Shown here: positions 54,935 to 63,978 of the stretch, piece by piece
Layout of the letters: the number at the start of each line of letters is the position of its first letter
How positions within the stretch are numbered: position 1 is the first letter of the stretch
Assembly: GCF_009299485.1 (NCBI RefSeq)
Contig: NZ_WBSO01000011.1
Coordinates: forward strand, 1 to 64,000
Length of the DNA: 64,000 nucleotides
Direction: 5' to 3'
DNA from: Bifidobacterium apri
GTDB lineage: Bacteria > Actinomycetota > Actinomycetes > Actinomycetales > Bifidobacteriaceae
Position numbers and translations under genes: made by a program
The notes under the pieces: model-generated
What the model was told of the DNA's origin: nothing
Databases searched by the model: none
Seen by the model: the letters and a program-made list of their open reading frames with translations, nothing else

Positions 54935-54974
54935 CAAAGATTCCGGCTGATCAGATCAGCGCGGATTCATGGTC

Positions 54975-56078
54975 TCAGCCGTTGACGCGGTCGATGCCAG
55001 ACTGCACGTCGGCGATCACGGAATCCCAAGATGCGATGAACTTGGCGACGCCGTCAGCCTCGAGCTGGTCGGTGACATCCTTGATGTTGATGCCGAGCTC
55101 AGCGAGCTTGTCCATGATGGCCTGGCTCTCCTCATAGGTGCCCTTGATGGACGGAGCGCCGTTGCCGTGGTCGGCGAGAGCGTTCAGCGTCTTCTCCGGC
55201 ATGGTGTTCACCACGTGCGGGGCGACGAGCTCGTCGACATACTTGCAATCGGAGTACGCGGCGTTCTTGGTACCGGTGGAAGCCCACAGCGGACGCTGCT
55301 TCTTGGCGCCCTTGGCCTCGAGAGCGGCCCAGCGAGGATCGTTCGCGAACTTCTCTTCGAAGAGCTTGTAGGCGAGGCGAGCGTTGGCGACAGCAGCCTT
55401 GCCTTCGAGGGTCTTGGCTTCATCGGAGCCGTTGGCTTCGAGCAGCTTGTCGACAGCGGTGTCCACGCGGGACACGAAGAAGGATGCGACGGAGCCGATG
55501 TGCTTGAGATCGTGGCCGTTGGCGTCAGCCTGGGCGATGCCTTCGATGAAGGCGTCGATGACCTGCTCGTAGCGCTCGATGGAGAAGATCAGCGTCACGT
55601 TGACGGAGATGCCCTTGGCGAGCGTAGCGGTGATTGCCGGAAGGCCTTCGAGCGTCGCCGGGATCTTGATCATGGCGTTCGGGCGGTTGACCTTCTCCCA
55701 CAGTTCCACAGCCTGCTTCTCGGTGGCTTCGGTCTCATGGGCGAGACGCGGATCCACTTCGATGGAGACGCGGCCGTCAACGAAGTCCGTAGCCTCGGCG
55801 ATATCGCGGAAGATATCGGTCGCGTTGCGGACGTCGGTGGTGGTCAGTTCGCGGATGGCGGTCTCAACGTCGACCTTGCCGAGCTCCTTGAGCTGTGCAT
55901 CGTACGGGCCGACCTGGGACAGGGCCTTCTGGAAGATGGACGGGTTGGTGGTCACGCCAACGACGTTCTTGTTCTTGATGAGGTCCTGCAGGGAGCCGGA
56001 CTCGATGCGGGTGCGGGACAGGTCGTCCAGCCAGATGGAAACACCGTTGTCGCTGGTGCGCTGAGTTGCTTCAGTCAT
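54975..56078 (-). CDS. tal: Transaldolase
   Basis: A 367-residue class I aldolase-type enzyme. VVGVTTNPSIFQKA near residue 38 and the Schiff-base Lys in NAMIKIPAT near 142 identify it, with FVSRVDTAVD downstream and RPLWASTGTKN near 275, as in the actinobacterial/long form. It transfers dihydroxyacetone units between sugar phosphates in the bifid shunt and pentose pathway. The start MTEATQRT has AAGGAG about ten bases upstream; an upstream ATG at 56117 lies in the leader. It follows tkt on the same strand. Confidence 0.96.
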   Translation of the reverse strand: MTEATQRTSDNGVSIWLDDLSRTRIESGSLQDLIKNKNVVGVTTNPSIFQKALSQVGPYDAQLKELGKVDVETAIRELTTTDVRNATDIFRDIAEATDFVDGRVSIEVDPRLAHETEATEKQAVELWEKVNRPNAMIKIPATLEGLPAITATLAKGISVNVTLIFSIERYEQVIDAFIEGIAQADANGHDLKHIGSVASFFVSRVDTAVDKLLEANGSDEAKTLEGKAAVANARLAYKLFEEKFANDPRWAALEAKGAKKQRPLWASTGTKNAAYSDCKYVDELVAPHVVNTMPEKTLNALADHGNGAPSIKGTYEESQAIMDKLAELGINIKDVTDQLEADGVAKFIASWDSVIADVQSGIDRVNG

Positions 56079-56128
56079 TGTTGTGTTACTCCTTGATATT
56101 CCTTGATGGGAACACATTTATTCTATAC

Positions 56129-56177
56129 GGAAGGGTACCTTGAAGTTTCCCTTACGCGAATGCCAAGGTACCCTTCC
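56129..56177 (-). terminator. Hairpin between tkt and tal
   Basis: GGAAGGGTACCTTG (56129-56142) pairs perfectly with 56164-56177 across a 21-base loop. It lies just past the tkt stop and 51 bases before the tal start. No T-run follows, so partial termination or transcript processing between the two genes is more likely than a full stop. Confidence 0.6.
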
Positions 56178-56195
56178 GCGGTTGAAATGAACGAA

Positions 56196-58295
56196 TCAGG
56201 CGTTCACTTCGGCGATGGAAGCCTTGGCTGCCTCCACGACGTGCTCGGCGGTGATGCCCAGATCGATCATGTTCTGAGCGCCGTCACCCTGCAGGCCGAA
56301 CTGCTCGATGGAAATGGCCTTGCCGTAAGCACCGAGGTACTTGTACCACGGCATGGCAACGCCGGCTTCGATGGAGACACGCGCCTTGACGCCGGCCGGG
56401 AGGATCTCCTCCTTGTACTCGTCGTCCTGCTCCTCGAACCATTCCATGGACGGGAAGGACACGACGCGGGCCTTGATGCCTTCGGCGGCGAGGGTCTTGG
56501 CGGCGGCCACGGCCCACTGCACCTCGGAACCGGAAGCCATGACGATCACATCCGGGGTACCTTCGGTGTCGACCAGCACGTAAGCGCCCTTGCGGACACC
56601 GTCCTTGGCCTTGGCCTTGGTCTCGGCGAGCGTCGGCACACCCTGACGGGTGAGGATCATCGCGGTCGGGAGGGTGTTCTTCTTCTCGAAGAAGTAACGG
56701 TAGGCTTCAGCGGTCTCGTATGCATCGGCAGGACGCACAACCTCGAGCTGCGGCATGGCGCGGAAGGCGGCCAGATGCTCGATCGGCTGGTGGGTCGGGC
56801 CATCCTCGCCGAGGGCGACGGAATCGTGGGTCCACACGTACAGGTTCGGGATCTCCATGAGGGCGGCCAGACGCACTGCCGGACGCTCGTAATCGGAGAA
56901 CTGGAAGAAGGTGCCGTTGAACGGACGGGTGTCGGAGCCCAGCAGGATGCCGTTCGTGATGGCGCCCATGGCGAACTCGCGCACGCCGAAGTGCAGCTGG
57001 CGGCCGTACTCGGACTGCTCAGGCCACGTGCGGGTCTCGTCGGAGGACGGGCCGAAGGACTTGGCGCCGTTGATGTTGGTGTTGTTGGAGCCACCGAGAT
57101 CGGCGGAACCGCCCCACAGCTCAGGCATGACCTCAGCGATGGCGTTGAGGACCTGGCCGGAGGACTTACGGGTTGCGACGCCCTTGCCGACTTCCTGAGC
57201 GGCCTCGAACTTGTCGATGGCCTCGTCGAAGCCTTCAGGCAGCTTGTGTGCCTTGATGCGCTCGTACAGGGCGGCCTTGTCCGGGTTGGCCTTCTGCCAG
57301 GCGGCGAACTTCTCGTCCCATTCCTTGTGGGCTTCGAGACCGCGCTCGGCGACCTTGCGGGCATGGGCGAGGGCTTCCTCGTCGATCGGGAAGTCGACAT
57401 CCGGGTCGAAGCCGAGTTCCTTCTTCAGGCCGGCAACGGCTTCGGCGCCGAGCTTGGAGCCGTGGGACGCCTCGTTGTTGGTCTTGCCCGGGGTCGGCCA
57501 TGCGATGAGCGTATCAACCTTGATGAAGTGCGGACGGTCGGTGACCGCTTCCGCCTTGTCGATGGCAGCGGCGAGCGCCTCGACGTCCTCCTTGTAGGAG
57601 CCGTCAGGCTGGATGAAGGACACTTCGTCGGTGTACCAGCCGTAAGCTTCGTAACGCTTGAGGATGTCCTCGGAGAAGGTGAGCTTGGTGTCGCCCTCGA
57701 TCTGGATGTGGTTTGCATCGAAGATCACGAAGAGGTTGCCGAGCTTCTGGTTGCCCGCGAGCGAGCCGGCCTCGGAGGAAACGCCCTCTTCGACATCGCC
57801 TTCGCCGCAGATGACCCACACCTTGTGGTCGAACGGGGAGGTGCCTTCAGCGGCTTCCGGGTCGAGCAGACCGCGCTCGAAGCGCTGGCCGTATGCGAAA
57901 CCGACAGCGGAGGCGAGACCCTGGCCGAGCGGGCCGGTGGTCATTTCGATGCCCGGGGTCAGGCCGTATTCCGGATGGCCCGGGGTGCGGGTGTCGGCGC
58001 CGCCGCGGAAGTACTTGAGGTCGTCCAGCGTCAGGCCATAGCCGGAGAAGAACAGCTGCACGTATTGCGTGAGCGAAGCATGGCCACCGGAGAGGATGAA
58101 GCGATCACGTCCGGCCCACTTGGGATCGTTCGGATCGTGCTTGATGTAGTGCTGATACAGCGTGTAGGCAATCGGAGCCAGGGACACTGGGGAGCCGGGG
58201 TGGCCGTGTCCAGCACGCTCGACGGCGTCGGCGGAGAGGACCTTCGCCATCTTGACGGCGCGCTCGTCCAATTCAGACCAGGTGAAATCGGTCAT
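56196..58295 (-). CDS. tkt: Transketolase
   Basis: A 699-residue thiamine diphosphate enzyme. HGHPGSPVSLAPIAY near residue 30, GPLGQGLASAVGFAYG near 120 and the cofactor motif WVICGEGDVEEGVSSEA with the Asn of FDANHIQIEGD are intact. The C-terminal half has DSVALGEDGPTHQPIEHL. It works with transaldolase in sugar-phosphate rearrangement for the bifid shunt. The start MTDFTWSEL has GGAAAG about ten bases upstream. Codon use (GGC, CTG, ACC, AAG) suggests high expression. Phosphoketolase was excluded by motif and length. Confidence 0.97.
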   Translation of the reverse strand: MTDFTWSELDERAVKMAKVLSADAVERAGHGHPGSPVSLAPIAYTLYQHYIKHDPNDPKWAGRDRFILSGGHASLTQYVQLFFSGYGLTLDDLKYFRGGADTRTPGHPEYGLTPGIEMTTGPLGQGLASAVGFAYGQRFERGLLDPEAAEGTSPFDHKVWVICGEGDVEEGVSSEAGSLAGNQKLGNLFVIFDANHIQIEGDTKLTFSEDILKRYEAYGWYTDEVSFIQPDGSYKEDVEALAAAIDKAEAVTDRPHFIKVDTLIAWPTPGKTNNEASHGSKLGAEAVAGLKKELGFDPDVDFPIDEEALAHARKVAERGLEAHKEWDEKFAAWQKANPDKAALYERIKAHKLPEGFDEAIDKFEAAQEVGKGVATRKSSGQVLNAIAEVMPELWGGSADLGGSNNTNINGAKSFGPSSDETRTWPEQSEYGRQLHFGVREFAMGAITNGILLGSDTRPFNGTFFQFSDYERPAVRLAALMEIPNLYVWTHDSVALGEDGPTHQPIEHLAAFRAMPQLEVVRPADAYETAEAYRYFFEKKNTLPTAMILTRQGVPTLAETKAKAKDGVRKGAYVLVDTEGTPDVIVMASGSEVQWAVAAAKTLAAEGIKARVVSFPSMEWFEEQDDEYKEEILPAGVKARVSIEAGVAMPWYKYLGAYGKAISIEQFGLQGDGAQNMIDLGITAEHVVEAAKASIAEVNA

Positions 58296-58673
58296 AGGTG
58301 ATCTACTTTCCTTCCAATACTTCGGGTGGCCGCGCATTCGGCTTGTGCCGCGCCACGGACGCCCTCACATTGCCCTACCATGCTATCTATTGCATCAGAC
58401 TTCAGGGTTCGTTTTTGGCGTGTTATGACACATTCATGTGCTCTTAATCATGCAAACGAACATGCCGGGTGTGCGGATTTCCCTGTCGATGAACCGATTA
58501 GCACTCAAGCCGTGAGAGTGCTAAGACAATACATATCGACCGCGCATACGAGATTCAGCCGTTCTTGCCCCCTGTGCACGCCAGGCACGACCTGCGACGC
58601 ACGGACAAGACGGACAGGATTCTTGCGCGGGGATACATAGAGCAAGACCGAACACAAACAAGGAGGCGCGCAT
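58296..58673. other. Divergent regulatory region tkt / hrcA
   Basis: About 380 bases between divergent genes. It contains the CIRCE element and must hold promoters for both tkt and hrcA. No gene is supported here. Confidence 0.6.
58498..58524. promoter_or_regulatory. CIRCE operator
   Basis: TTAGCACTC (58498-58506), nine bases, GAGTGCTAA (58516-58524): a perfect match to the CIRCE element bound by HrcA. It lies 150 bases before hrcA, so hrcA-dnaJ is autoregulated and heat-inducible (established for HrcA/CIRCE). Confidence 0.97.
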
Positions 58674-59756
58674 ATGACGCAATCACGCCGCATGCTGGTT
58701 CTGCGCGCCGTGGTGGAGGATTACATCCGTTCACAGGAACCAGTCGGCTCAACATCGCTGACACGGAACCACCATCTCGGTGTCAGCTCGGCGACCGTTC
58801 GCAACGATATGGCCGCGTTGGAAGATGAAGGCTACCTGATCCAGCCCCACACCTCAGCCGGGCGAGTGCCCACCGAAAAGGGATACCGGTACTTCGTCGA
58901 CCGCTTGGCGACGGTCGTGCCGTTGTCGCCCGCACAGCGCAGGGCGATCGGCAATTTCCTCGGCGGATCTGTCAGCCTCGAAGACACCTTGCAACGTGCC
59001 GCCAGGCTGCTCGCCCGCATCACCGGACAGGTGGCGGTCGTCGCATCCCCGGCGTTGTCCAAATCAACCCTGCGGCACATCGAAATCGTCCCCGTATCCA
59101 TGAACAAGCTGCTCGCAGTCATCATCACCGATACCGGAAGAGTCGCCCAACACACCCTGGAAGTGCGGCCGCTGCCGTCCACCGATCTGCTCACATCCTT
59201 CTCGGAAACAATCAATGCGCGCTGCAGCGGACAATCCCTGCCTTTGGCCGCGAAAACCATCATCACTGTCGGAACGACGGTCGAGCACGGCGAACTGTCC
59301 ACACTGGCCGAAGCGCTCTCCAGCACACTGGCAAGTATGGCGGAAGACGAACAAGCCACAGACATGTACATGGCCGGTACATCGAAACTCGCCCATCAGC
59401 ATTCCGGCACGGAAATGGCTCCGCTCCTCGACGCACTCGAAGAACAAGTCGTCATCATGAGACTCATGAATTCGCTGAGCGAAGAAGTGACAGAAACCGG
59501 AGTAGGCGTCGCCATCGGCTCGGAAACACACACGCCGGAACTCATGCACGCCTCCGTCGTCACCAGCGGATACGGGCATACCAACACGACGGCGTCCGAC
59601 GGTTCGACAACCGCACAAGGCGGCAAGCCGGTCGCATTCGTCGGTTCAATCGGCCCGACACACATGGACTATGTCACCACTATGGCCGCGGTCAGGGCGG
59701 TCGCCAGATACCTCACCGGCATCATCGGCGAAGACACCACCGGCGCAGACAGCTGA
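58674..59756 (+). CDS. hrcA: Heat-inducible transcription repressor HrcA
   Basis: A 360-residue repressor. The N-terminal winged helix has LRAVVEDYIRSQEPVGSTSL, VSSATVRNDMAALEDEGYLIQPHTSAGR and VPTEKGYRYFVD. The GAF-like and dimerisation domains follow and end near GPTHMDYVTTMAAV. AAGGAGG precedes the ATG. dnaJ follows after 50 bases. The CIRCE site upstream confirms the identity. Confidence 0.97.
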   Translation: MTQSRRMLVLRAVVEDYIRSQEPVGSTSLTRNHHLGVSSATVRNDMAALEDEGYLIQPHTSAGRVPTEKGYRYFVDRLATVVPLSPAQRRAIGNFLGGSVSLEDTLQRAARLLARITGQVAVVASPALSKSTLRHIEIVPVSMNKLLAVIITDTGRVAQHTLEVRPLPSTDLLTSFSETINARCSGQSLPLAAKTIITVGTTVEHGELSTLAEALSSTLASMAEDEQATDMYMAGTSKLAHQHSGTEMAPLLDALEEQVVIMRLMNSLSEEVTETGVGVAIGSETHTPELMHASVVTSGYGHTNTTASDGSTTAQGGKPVAFVGSIGPTHMDYVTTMAAVRAVARYLTGIIGEDTTGADS

Positions 59757-59806
59757 CATAGGCCTGTGACACAATACTTGCAGAAACCAACCAAAGGAAA
59801 TAAGCA

Positions 59807-60952
59807 GTGGCAGACTACTACGAAGTCCTGGGCGTGGAACGCACGGCCAGCGAAGAGGAAATCAAAAAAGCCTATCGCAAGATGAGCCGCAAATACCACC
59901 CCGATATCGCCGGCCCGGAATTCGAAGACAAATTCAAGGAAGTCAACAACGCCTACGAAGTGCTGTCCAACCCGGATAAGCGAAGAATGTACGACCAAGG
60001 GGTCGATCCGAACGACCCATCCAGCGGTTTCGGATCAGGCGCAGCAGGTTTTGACATGGGCGATGTCGGCGACATCTTCGGACAATTCTTCGGCAGCGCC
60101 TTCGGATCAGGAGCCGGCCAGGGGCCGACCCCACGCACCCAACCGGGCAGGGATGCGCTCGCCAGAACGTCCATCGACCTGAAAACCGCGGTCTTCGGCG
60201 GTGTCGCCCACGTGAAGATCAACACCTTCGGCCTGTGCCAGGAGTGCGGCGGCTCAGGAGCCACCGAAGGCTCCCAGCCTGTGACATGCCCCGACTGCCA
60301 TGGCCAGGGATACCGGCAGAAAGTCGTGCGCACCATGCTCGGCCAGATGATGACATCCGCCCCATGCGAACGTTGCGAAGGGCACGGCACAATCATCGAA
60401 CACCCTTGCCCGACATGCATGGGGCACGGTCGCGTTCGTACCACTCGCGAGGTGGGCGTGACGGTCCCAGCAGGCGTCCATGACGACACCAGATTGCGGT
60501 TGCCGCATCAGGGGGAAGTCGGCGAAGGCGGCGGCGCGGCAGGCGATTTGTATGTCGATATCCGCATCAAGCCGGACAAGCAATTCACCCGTGACGGCGA
60601 CGACCTGCACTGCTGGGTGCAGATTCCGATGAGCTGGGCGGTGCTCGGCCACGGGCTCGACATCGACACCTTCGACGGTTCACAGCATCTCGACATCCCG
60701 GAAGGATGCCAGCCTGAGCAGACGGTGACCCTCAAAGGGCTTGGCGCCACCAAGCTCGGTGAAAGCAACCGCGGAGACCTGATCATCCACGTCAATGTGG
60801 TCATCCCGACCAAGCTGAAGGACGACGAACGCAGACTGATTGAACAATTCGGTGAGCGCCATGACGGTGACAAGCCAAAAGTCGAACAAAGCTGCAAGCC
60901 GTTGAGCGGTAAGAAAGGCTTCTTCAGCAAGCTGAAAGACGCTTTGGCCTGA
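59807..60952 (+). CDS. dnaJ: Chaperone DnaJ
   Basis: A 381-residue co-chaperone. The J domain has the HPD motif in KYHPDIAG near residue 33. A Gly/Phe-rich region (about 70-110) follows, then four zinc repeats ([32 protein letters not shown]) and the two C-terminal substrate-binding domains. The GTG start has AAAGGAAA about six bases upstream. The gene is cotranscribed with hrcA, which is the DnaJ2-type arrangement in actinobacteria; the other dnaJ is usually in the dnaK operon. Confidence 0.97.
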   Translation: MADYYEVLGVERTASEEEIKKAYRKMSRKYHPDIAGPEFEDKFKEVNNAYEVLSNPDKRRMYDQGVDPNDPSSGFGSGAAGFDMGDVGDIFGQFFGSAFGSGAGQGPTPRTQPGRDALARTSIDLKTAVFGGVAHVKINTFGLCQECGGSGATEGSQPVTCPDCHGQGYRQKVVRTMLGQMMTSAPCERCEGHGTIIEHPCPTCMGHGRVRTTREVGVTVPAGVHDDTRLRLPHQGEVGEGGGAAGDLYVDIRIKPDKQFTRDGDDLHCWVQIPMSWAVLGHGLDIDTFDGSQHLDIPEGCQPEQTVTLKGLGATKLGESNRGDLIIHVNVVIPTKLKDDERRLIEQFGERHDGDKPKVEQSCKPLSGKKGFFSKLKDALA

Positions 60953-61018
60953 TATCGCCGCGACGGTCCGGGCGGATCTGAACAGTCGAACGGACCTCTC
61001 GATACCGATGAATACCAA

Positions 61019-61084
61019 TATGCCCGTCTGCTGTCGGCAGAGCGTTTCCACAGACGCCTCATCGACACGCAGACGGGCAATATA
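61019..61084. terminator. Hairpin between dnaJ and the convergent kinase gene
   Basis: ATATGCCCGTCTGC (61019-61032) pairs with GCAGACGGGCAATAT (about 61070-61084) around a long loop. It sits between convergent genes, so it may serve both strands. Confidence 0.5.
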
Positions 61085-61120
61085 TGTTGCAGGCGGGTGC
61101 AAAGTCGTCCGCAACCGATG

Positions 61121-61912
61121 CTATTTCAACAACGAATGGCACATCGAGCGGTACTCACTGACATAACCGCCGCCAAAGAACACGCAATGACCGGCGATAG
61201 GGTAGAGCTGCCAGATGGTGATGCGATCCTGCCAGCCTGCCTTCAACGGGTGCACTCGCTGATATCCGTCAAGAATCTCGTGCAAATACGACATGCCGAA
61301 CAGGTTCAGCATCGCCAAATCCTCTTCGCGGTGCCCGCCATGGGCGGCGGGGTCGATCAGCACAGCTTCCACGTCGCCGCTGTCGCGGGTCCACATGACA
61401 TTGCCGCTCCACAGATCGCCATGCACACGAGCCGGGGTGTCATCCGCGGCGCGTCCCAGTAAATCGGGCAGACGCTCGATGACCTCGTCGGTCAATGCCA
61501 GATCGTCATCGGTGAGCTCGCCACGCTGGATGCCGAGTTGCACCATCGGCCTCAGCCTGCCGTCGGCCAGATAACTCACCGGATCATCCCAAGTGCCGGT
61601 ATCCATGGGAACAGGATCCTGCAACGGGCCAAAATAGCATGTTCCCGTGTATCCTTCGGGCGCCGACCCGAAATGCTCGGCACCGGCATCATGCATATGC
61701 GCGAGCGCCGCGCCGAAATCGTAAGCGGCTTTCGGCGTGGGTGAGCAGCCCTCCACACGCTCGATATCAAGCCAGTTGTCACTCCACCCATACACATCGA
61801 CCACGCGCGGCCCGCCTTGGGCATGCGCTTGGCCCAGCCATTGCAGCCCGCGGCCTTCGCACTCGAAGAATCCTGCCGGAGCGAACATCCTGCTTTTGCG
61901 GTATTTCGCCAT
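61121..61912 (-). CDS. Fructosamine kinase family protein
   Basis: A 263-residue aminoglycoside-phosphotransferase-fold kinase. The catalytic loop is RVHGDLWSGNVMW near residue 165 and the Mg-binding Asp is in LIDPAAHGGHREEDLAM. HGDLWSGN plus FGPLQDP and GLQWL fit the fructosamine kinase group, which phosphorylates glycated amines. The start MAKYRKS has AGGAGG about seven bases upstream; the ATG at 61999 lacks one. The true substrate is unproven. Confidence 0.85.
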   Translation of the reverse strand: MAKYRKSRMFAPAGFFECEGRGLQWLGQAHAQGGPRVVDVYGWSDNWLDIERVEGCSPTPKAAYDFGAALAHMHDAGAEHFGSAPEGYTGTCYFGPLQDPVPMDTGTWDDPVSYLADGRLRPMVQLGIQRGELTDDDLALTDEVIERLPDLLGRAADDTPARVHGDLWSGNVMWTRDSGDVEAVLIDPAAHGGHREEDLAMLNLFGMSYLHEILDGYQRVHPLKAGWQDRITIWQLYPIAGHCVFFGGGYVSEYRSMCHSLLK

Positions 61913-62099
61913 ATGAACAACCTCCTGATCGGTTGGTTCCAGTGTATGCCTTTCGCGTTGTGTGTGCTCTTTGCGACAAAGCAGAACCGTGTTGCGCATT
62001 TATGCGGGTGACCGGATAAAGTGGTCACGTCATCTGCTGTAATGCTGTAAGCAACCTGACGAGCAGATAGACGAACGATACGACACGATAAGAGGGATC

Positions 62100-63020
62100 A
62101 TGAATTTCTTCCAAGCGATAATTCTCGGCTTGGTGCAGGCGCTTACCGAATATCTTCCGGTATCGTCGAGTGCACATATCCGTATCATCGGCGAGCTGAT
62201 GCTCCATACCGATCCGGGTGCGGCGTTCACCGCCATCATCCAGCTCGGCACTGAGCTTGCTGTGCTGTTGTATTTCCGCCGTGATATCGCGCGCATACTG
62301 TCGCACTGGTTCCGTTGCCTGTTCACTCGTCCGGTTACGGGGGATTGGAAGGAACGGTTCGGGACGCGGGACAGGGATGCCGCCGAAGGGTGGTACATCA
62401 TCATCGGAACCATTCCGATCGTCGTTGCCGGCGTGCTGTTCCAGGATGCGATCGAAACCACGCTGCGCAACCTGTGGATTACGGTGACGGTGTTGATTCT
62501 CTTCGGCATCCTGTTGTGGGTGATTGACGCGAAGGCGCCGCAGAAGAAAACGATTCGTGAGATGAACGTGAAGGAAGCGCTGATTTTCGGTATCGGACAG
62601 ATGCTCGCGTTGATTCCGGGCGTGTCGCGTTCTGGCGGCACCATCACCTTCGGCCGTGCGATGGGGTATACCCGCGAAGCGGCGGTACGTGTGAGCTTCC
62701 TGATGGCAATTCCGGCGGTCTTCGGCGCCGGCACTCTGGAAACCGTGAAATCGGTTGGATCGGCGGCGGCAGATCCGACTTTCCCGGGTTGGGGTGCGAC
62801 CATCGCGGCGACGATTGTCAGCTTCTTGGTCGGCTATATCGTCATCATCGGCTTCCTGAAGTTCGTTTCGACGTTCTCGTACCGCGCATTCGCTATCTAT
62901 CGTATTGTGATTGCTGTTCTTGTGGCGATTCTGCTTATCGCCGGCGCGTTGCAGCCGACGGAACAGGCGACTAAGACGGCGGCGCTGGAGATGGTCAACA
63001 CCGTGGCGGCGATGTTCTGA
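62100..63020 (+). CDS. uppP: Undecaprenyl-diphosphatase
   Basis: A 306-residue integral membrane enzyme recycling the lipid carrier for cell wall synthesis. Conserved motifs are QALTEYLPVSSSAHIRI near residue 15 and LIPGVSRSGGTITFGRAMG near 175. About eight hydrophobic helices are visible. AGAGGGA precedes the ATG. Higher copy can give bacitracin tolerance in other species, but the gene is a normal housekeeping one. Confidence 0.95.
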   Translation: MNFFQAIILGLVQALTEYLPVSSSAHIRIIGELMLHTDPGAAFTAIIQLGTELAVLLYFRRDIARILSHWFRCLFTRPVTGDWKERFGTRDRDAAEGWYIIIGTIPIVVAGVLFQDAIETTLRNLWITVTVLILFGILLWVIDAKAPQKKTIREMNVKEALIFGIGQMLALIPGVSRSGGTITFGRAMGYTREAAVRVSFLMAIPAVFGAGTLETVKSVGSAAADPTFPGWGATIAATIVSFLVGYIVIIGFLKFVSTFSYRAFAIYRIVIAVLVAILLIAGALQPTEQATKTAALEMVNTVAAMF

Positions 63021-63062
63021 CTTTTGCCTGCAGGGCGGTTGTCCCAAGCGTGATATAGACGG

Positions 63063-63104
63063 CGTGAGGCGTCATGCGCGGATTCGTGCGCATGACGCCT
63101 CACG
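63063..63104 (+). terminator. 17-bp hairpin after uppP
   Basis: Positions 63063-63079 pair perfectly with 63088-63104 around an eight-base loop. No T-run follows. It starts 43 bases after the uppP stop. Confidence 0.65.
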
Positions 63105-63200
63105 TGTATCCGTGACATGATCGTCGGCGCATCGTGCGATGGCGGTGGCTATGCTCTCGCGTCCTGGTGATGAGCACGCCTTTGGGTATCATGCCCTTCC

Positions 63201-63752
63201 ATGATGGAACATGTGATTCATGGTTTCGGTCCTGTGTGGGATGCCGCTTCTCAGGTATTGGTTCTGGGGAGTATGCCGAGTCCGAAATCGCGGGAGCTGG
63301 GATTTTACTATATGCATCCGAGGAACCGGTTTTGGCCGATGATGGCGGCCGTGTTCGGAGGCGATCCTGGACGTGCGCCCTCCGAACGGGCGGCGTTCGC
63401 GCTGAACCATCATGTCGCATTGTGGGATGTGCTCGCCTCGTGTGATATTGCTGGTGCCAGTGACGGCAGCATCCGAAATCCCGTGCCGAATGACATCAGC
63501 ATGATTGTGCGCGGCGCGCCGATACGCTTGGTGATTACGACCGGAGTGAAGGCTGGGCAATTATACGCGAAGCTTATCGAACCTGGACTGCGGCGACTTG
63601 GGATCGACGTGGATATGATGACGCTCGCTTCGACAAGTCCTGCGAATGCCGCCAAGTCGTTGGATGATCTGGTAGTGGTCTACCGGGATGCGTTCGTACG
63701 GGCTGGAGTGCTTGGGCAAGGCACTGACGGTGATGGCGCGTCTGATATGTGA
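63201..63752 (+). CDS. DNA-deoxyinosine glycosylase (uracil-DNA glycosylase family 6-like)
   Basis: A 183-residue base-excision repair enzyme. Motif 1 is VLGSMPSPKSRELGFYYMHPRNRFWP, in which LGSMPS and HPRNRFW are typical of hypoxanthine-DNA glycosylases. Motif 2 is LASTSPANA. Such enzymes remove hypoxanthine formed by adenine deamination. The first two residues are both Met, so the start may be one codon later. There is no strong ribosome binding site directly upstream. It stands alone between uppP and tRNA-Gly. Confidence 0.85.
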   Translation: MMEHVIHGFGPVWDAASQVLVLGSMPSPKSRELGFYYMHPRNRFWPMMAAVFGGDPGRAPSERAAFALNHHVALWDVLASCDIAGASDGSIRNPVPNDISMIVRGAPIRLVITTGVKAGQLYAKLIEPGLRRLGIDVDMMTLASTSPANAAKSLDDLVVVYRDAFVRAGVLGQGTDGDGASDM

Positions 63753-63761
63753 TGGTGCTGC

Positions 63762-63790
63762 AAATAAAAAACCCGGGTCTGACACCCGGG
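63762..63790 (-). terminator. Rho-independent terminator of tRNA-Gly
   Basis: On the minus strand CCCGGGTGTCAGACCCGGG forms a hairpin followed by TTTTTTATTT. It begins four bases after the tRNA CCA end. Confidence 0.92.
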
Positions 63791-63793
63791 ATA

Positions 63794-63869
63794 TGGAGCG
63801 GACAACGGGACTCGAACCCGCGCTCTCGACCTTGGCAAGGTCGCGCTTTACCAACTAAGCTATGTCCGC
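63794..63869 (-). tRNA. tRNA-Gly (anticodon GCC)
   Basis: The complement folds as a full cloverleaf: acceptor GCGGACA with TGTCCGC, D-arm with TTAGTTGGTAAAG, anticodon stem-loop CGACC-TTGCCAA-GGTCG with anticodon GCC, and T-arm GCGGGTTCGAGTCCCGT. CCA is encoded. The anticodon gives glycine. Confidence 0.98.
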
Positions 63870-63915
63870 ATGTTCTCGTTTCGCGCCCTCAAGGGAACGA
63901 CTTGGAACGTTGAAC

Positions 63916-63944
63916 ACTATAACGTCATGTCAGCTTGCCGACAA
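63916..63944 (-). promoter_or_regulatory. Promoter of tRNA-Gly
   Basis: On the minus strand TTGTCG (63939-63944) and TATAGT (63916-63921) are separated by 17 bases. The -10 ends 46 bases before the mature tRNA 5' end, leaving room for a short leader. Confidence 0.65.
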
Positions 63945-63948
63945 ATCA

Positions 63949-63978
63949 ACGGCGTGTCGGTCAAGTGACACGCCGTTG
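63949..63978. terminator. Hairpin at the window end
   Basis: AACGGCGTGTC pairs with GACACGCCGTT across GGTCAAGT, a perfect 11-bp stem. It probably terminates a gene lying beyond the window on the minus strand, because the other side is the tRNA promoter. Confidence 0.5.

Larger units (their letters stand above)
54388..54974. other. Intergenic region between the aminotransferase fusion and tal
   Basis: About 590 bases without a supported gene. It holds a tandem array of hairpin-forming 52-bp units (54524-54730), a 14-bp inverted repeat (54781-54812) and a terminator-like hairpin near tal, each listed separately. Small open frames here are composed of repeat sequence. Confidence 0.6.

Noticed and set aside
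56196..58295. Phosphoketolase (bifid shunt key enzyme)
   Set aside because: Length (699) and the GPLGQG and ThDP motifs fit transketolase; phosphoketolase is about 800 residues with different motifs.
56103..58301. A 732-codon open frame on the plus strand opposite tkt
   Set aside because: It is the mirror of a highly expressed GC-rich gene with strong codon bias. No ribosome binding site or domain, and Gly/Val/Leu/Glu-rich low-complexity content.
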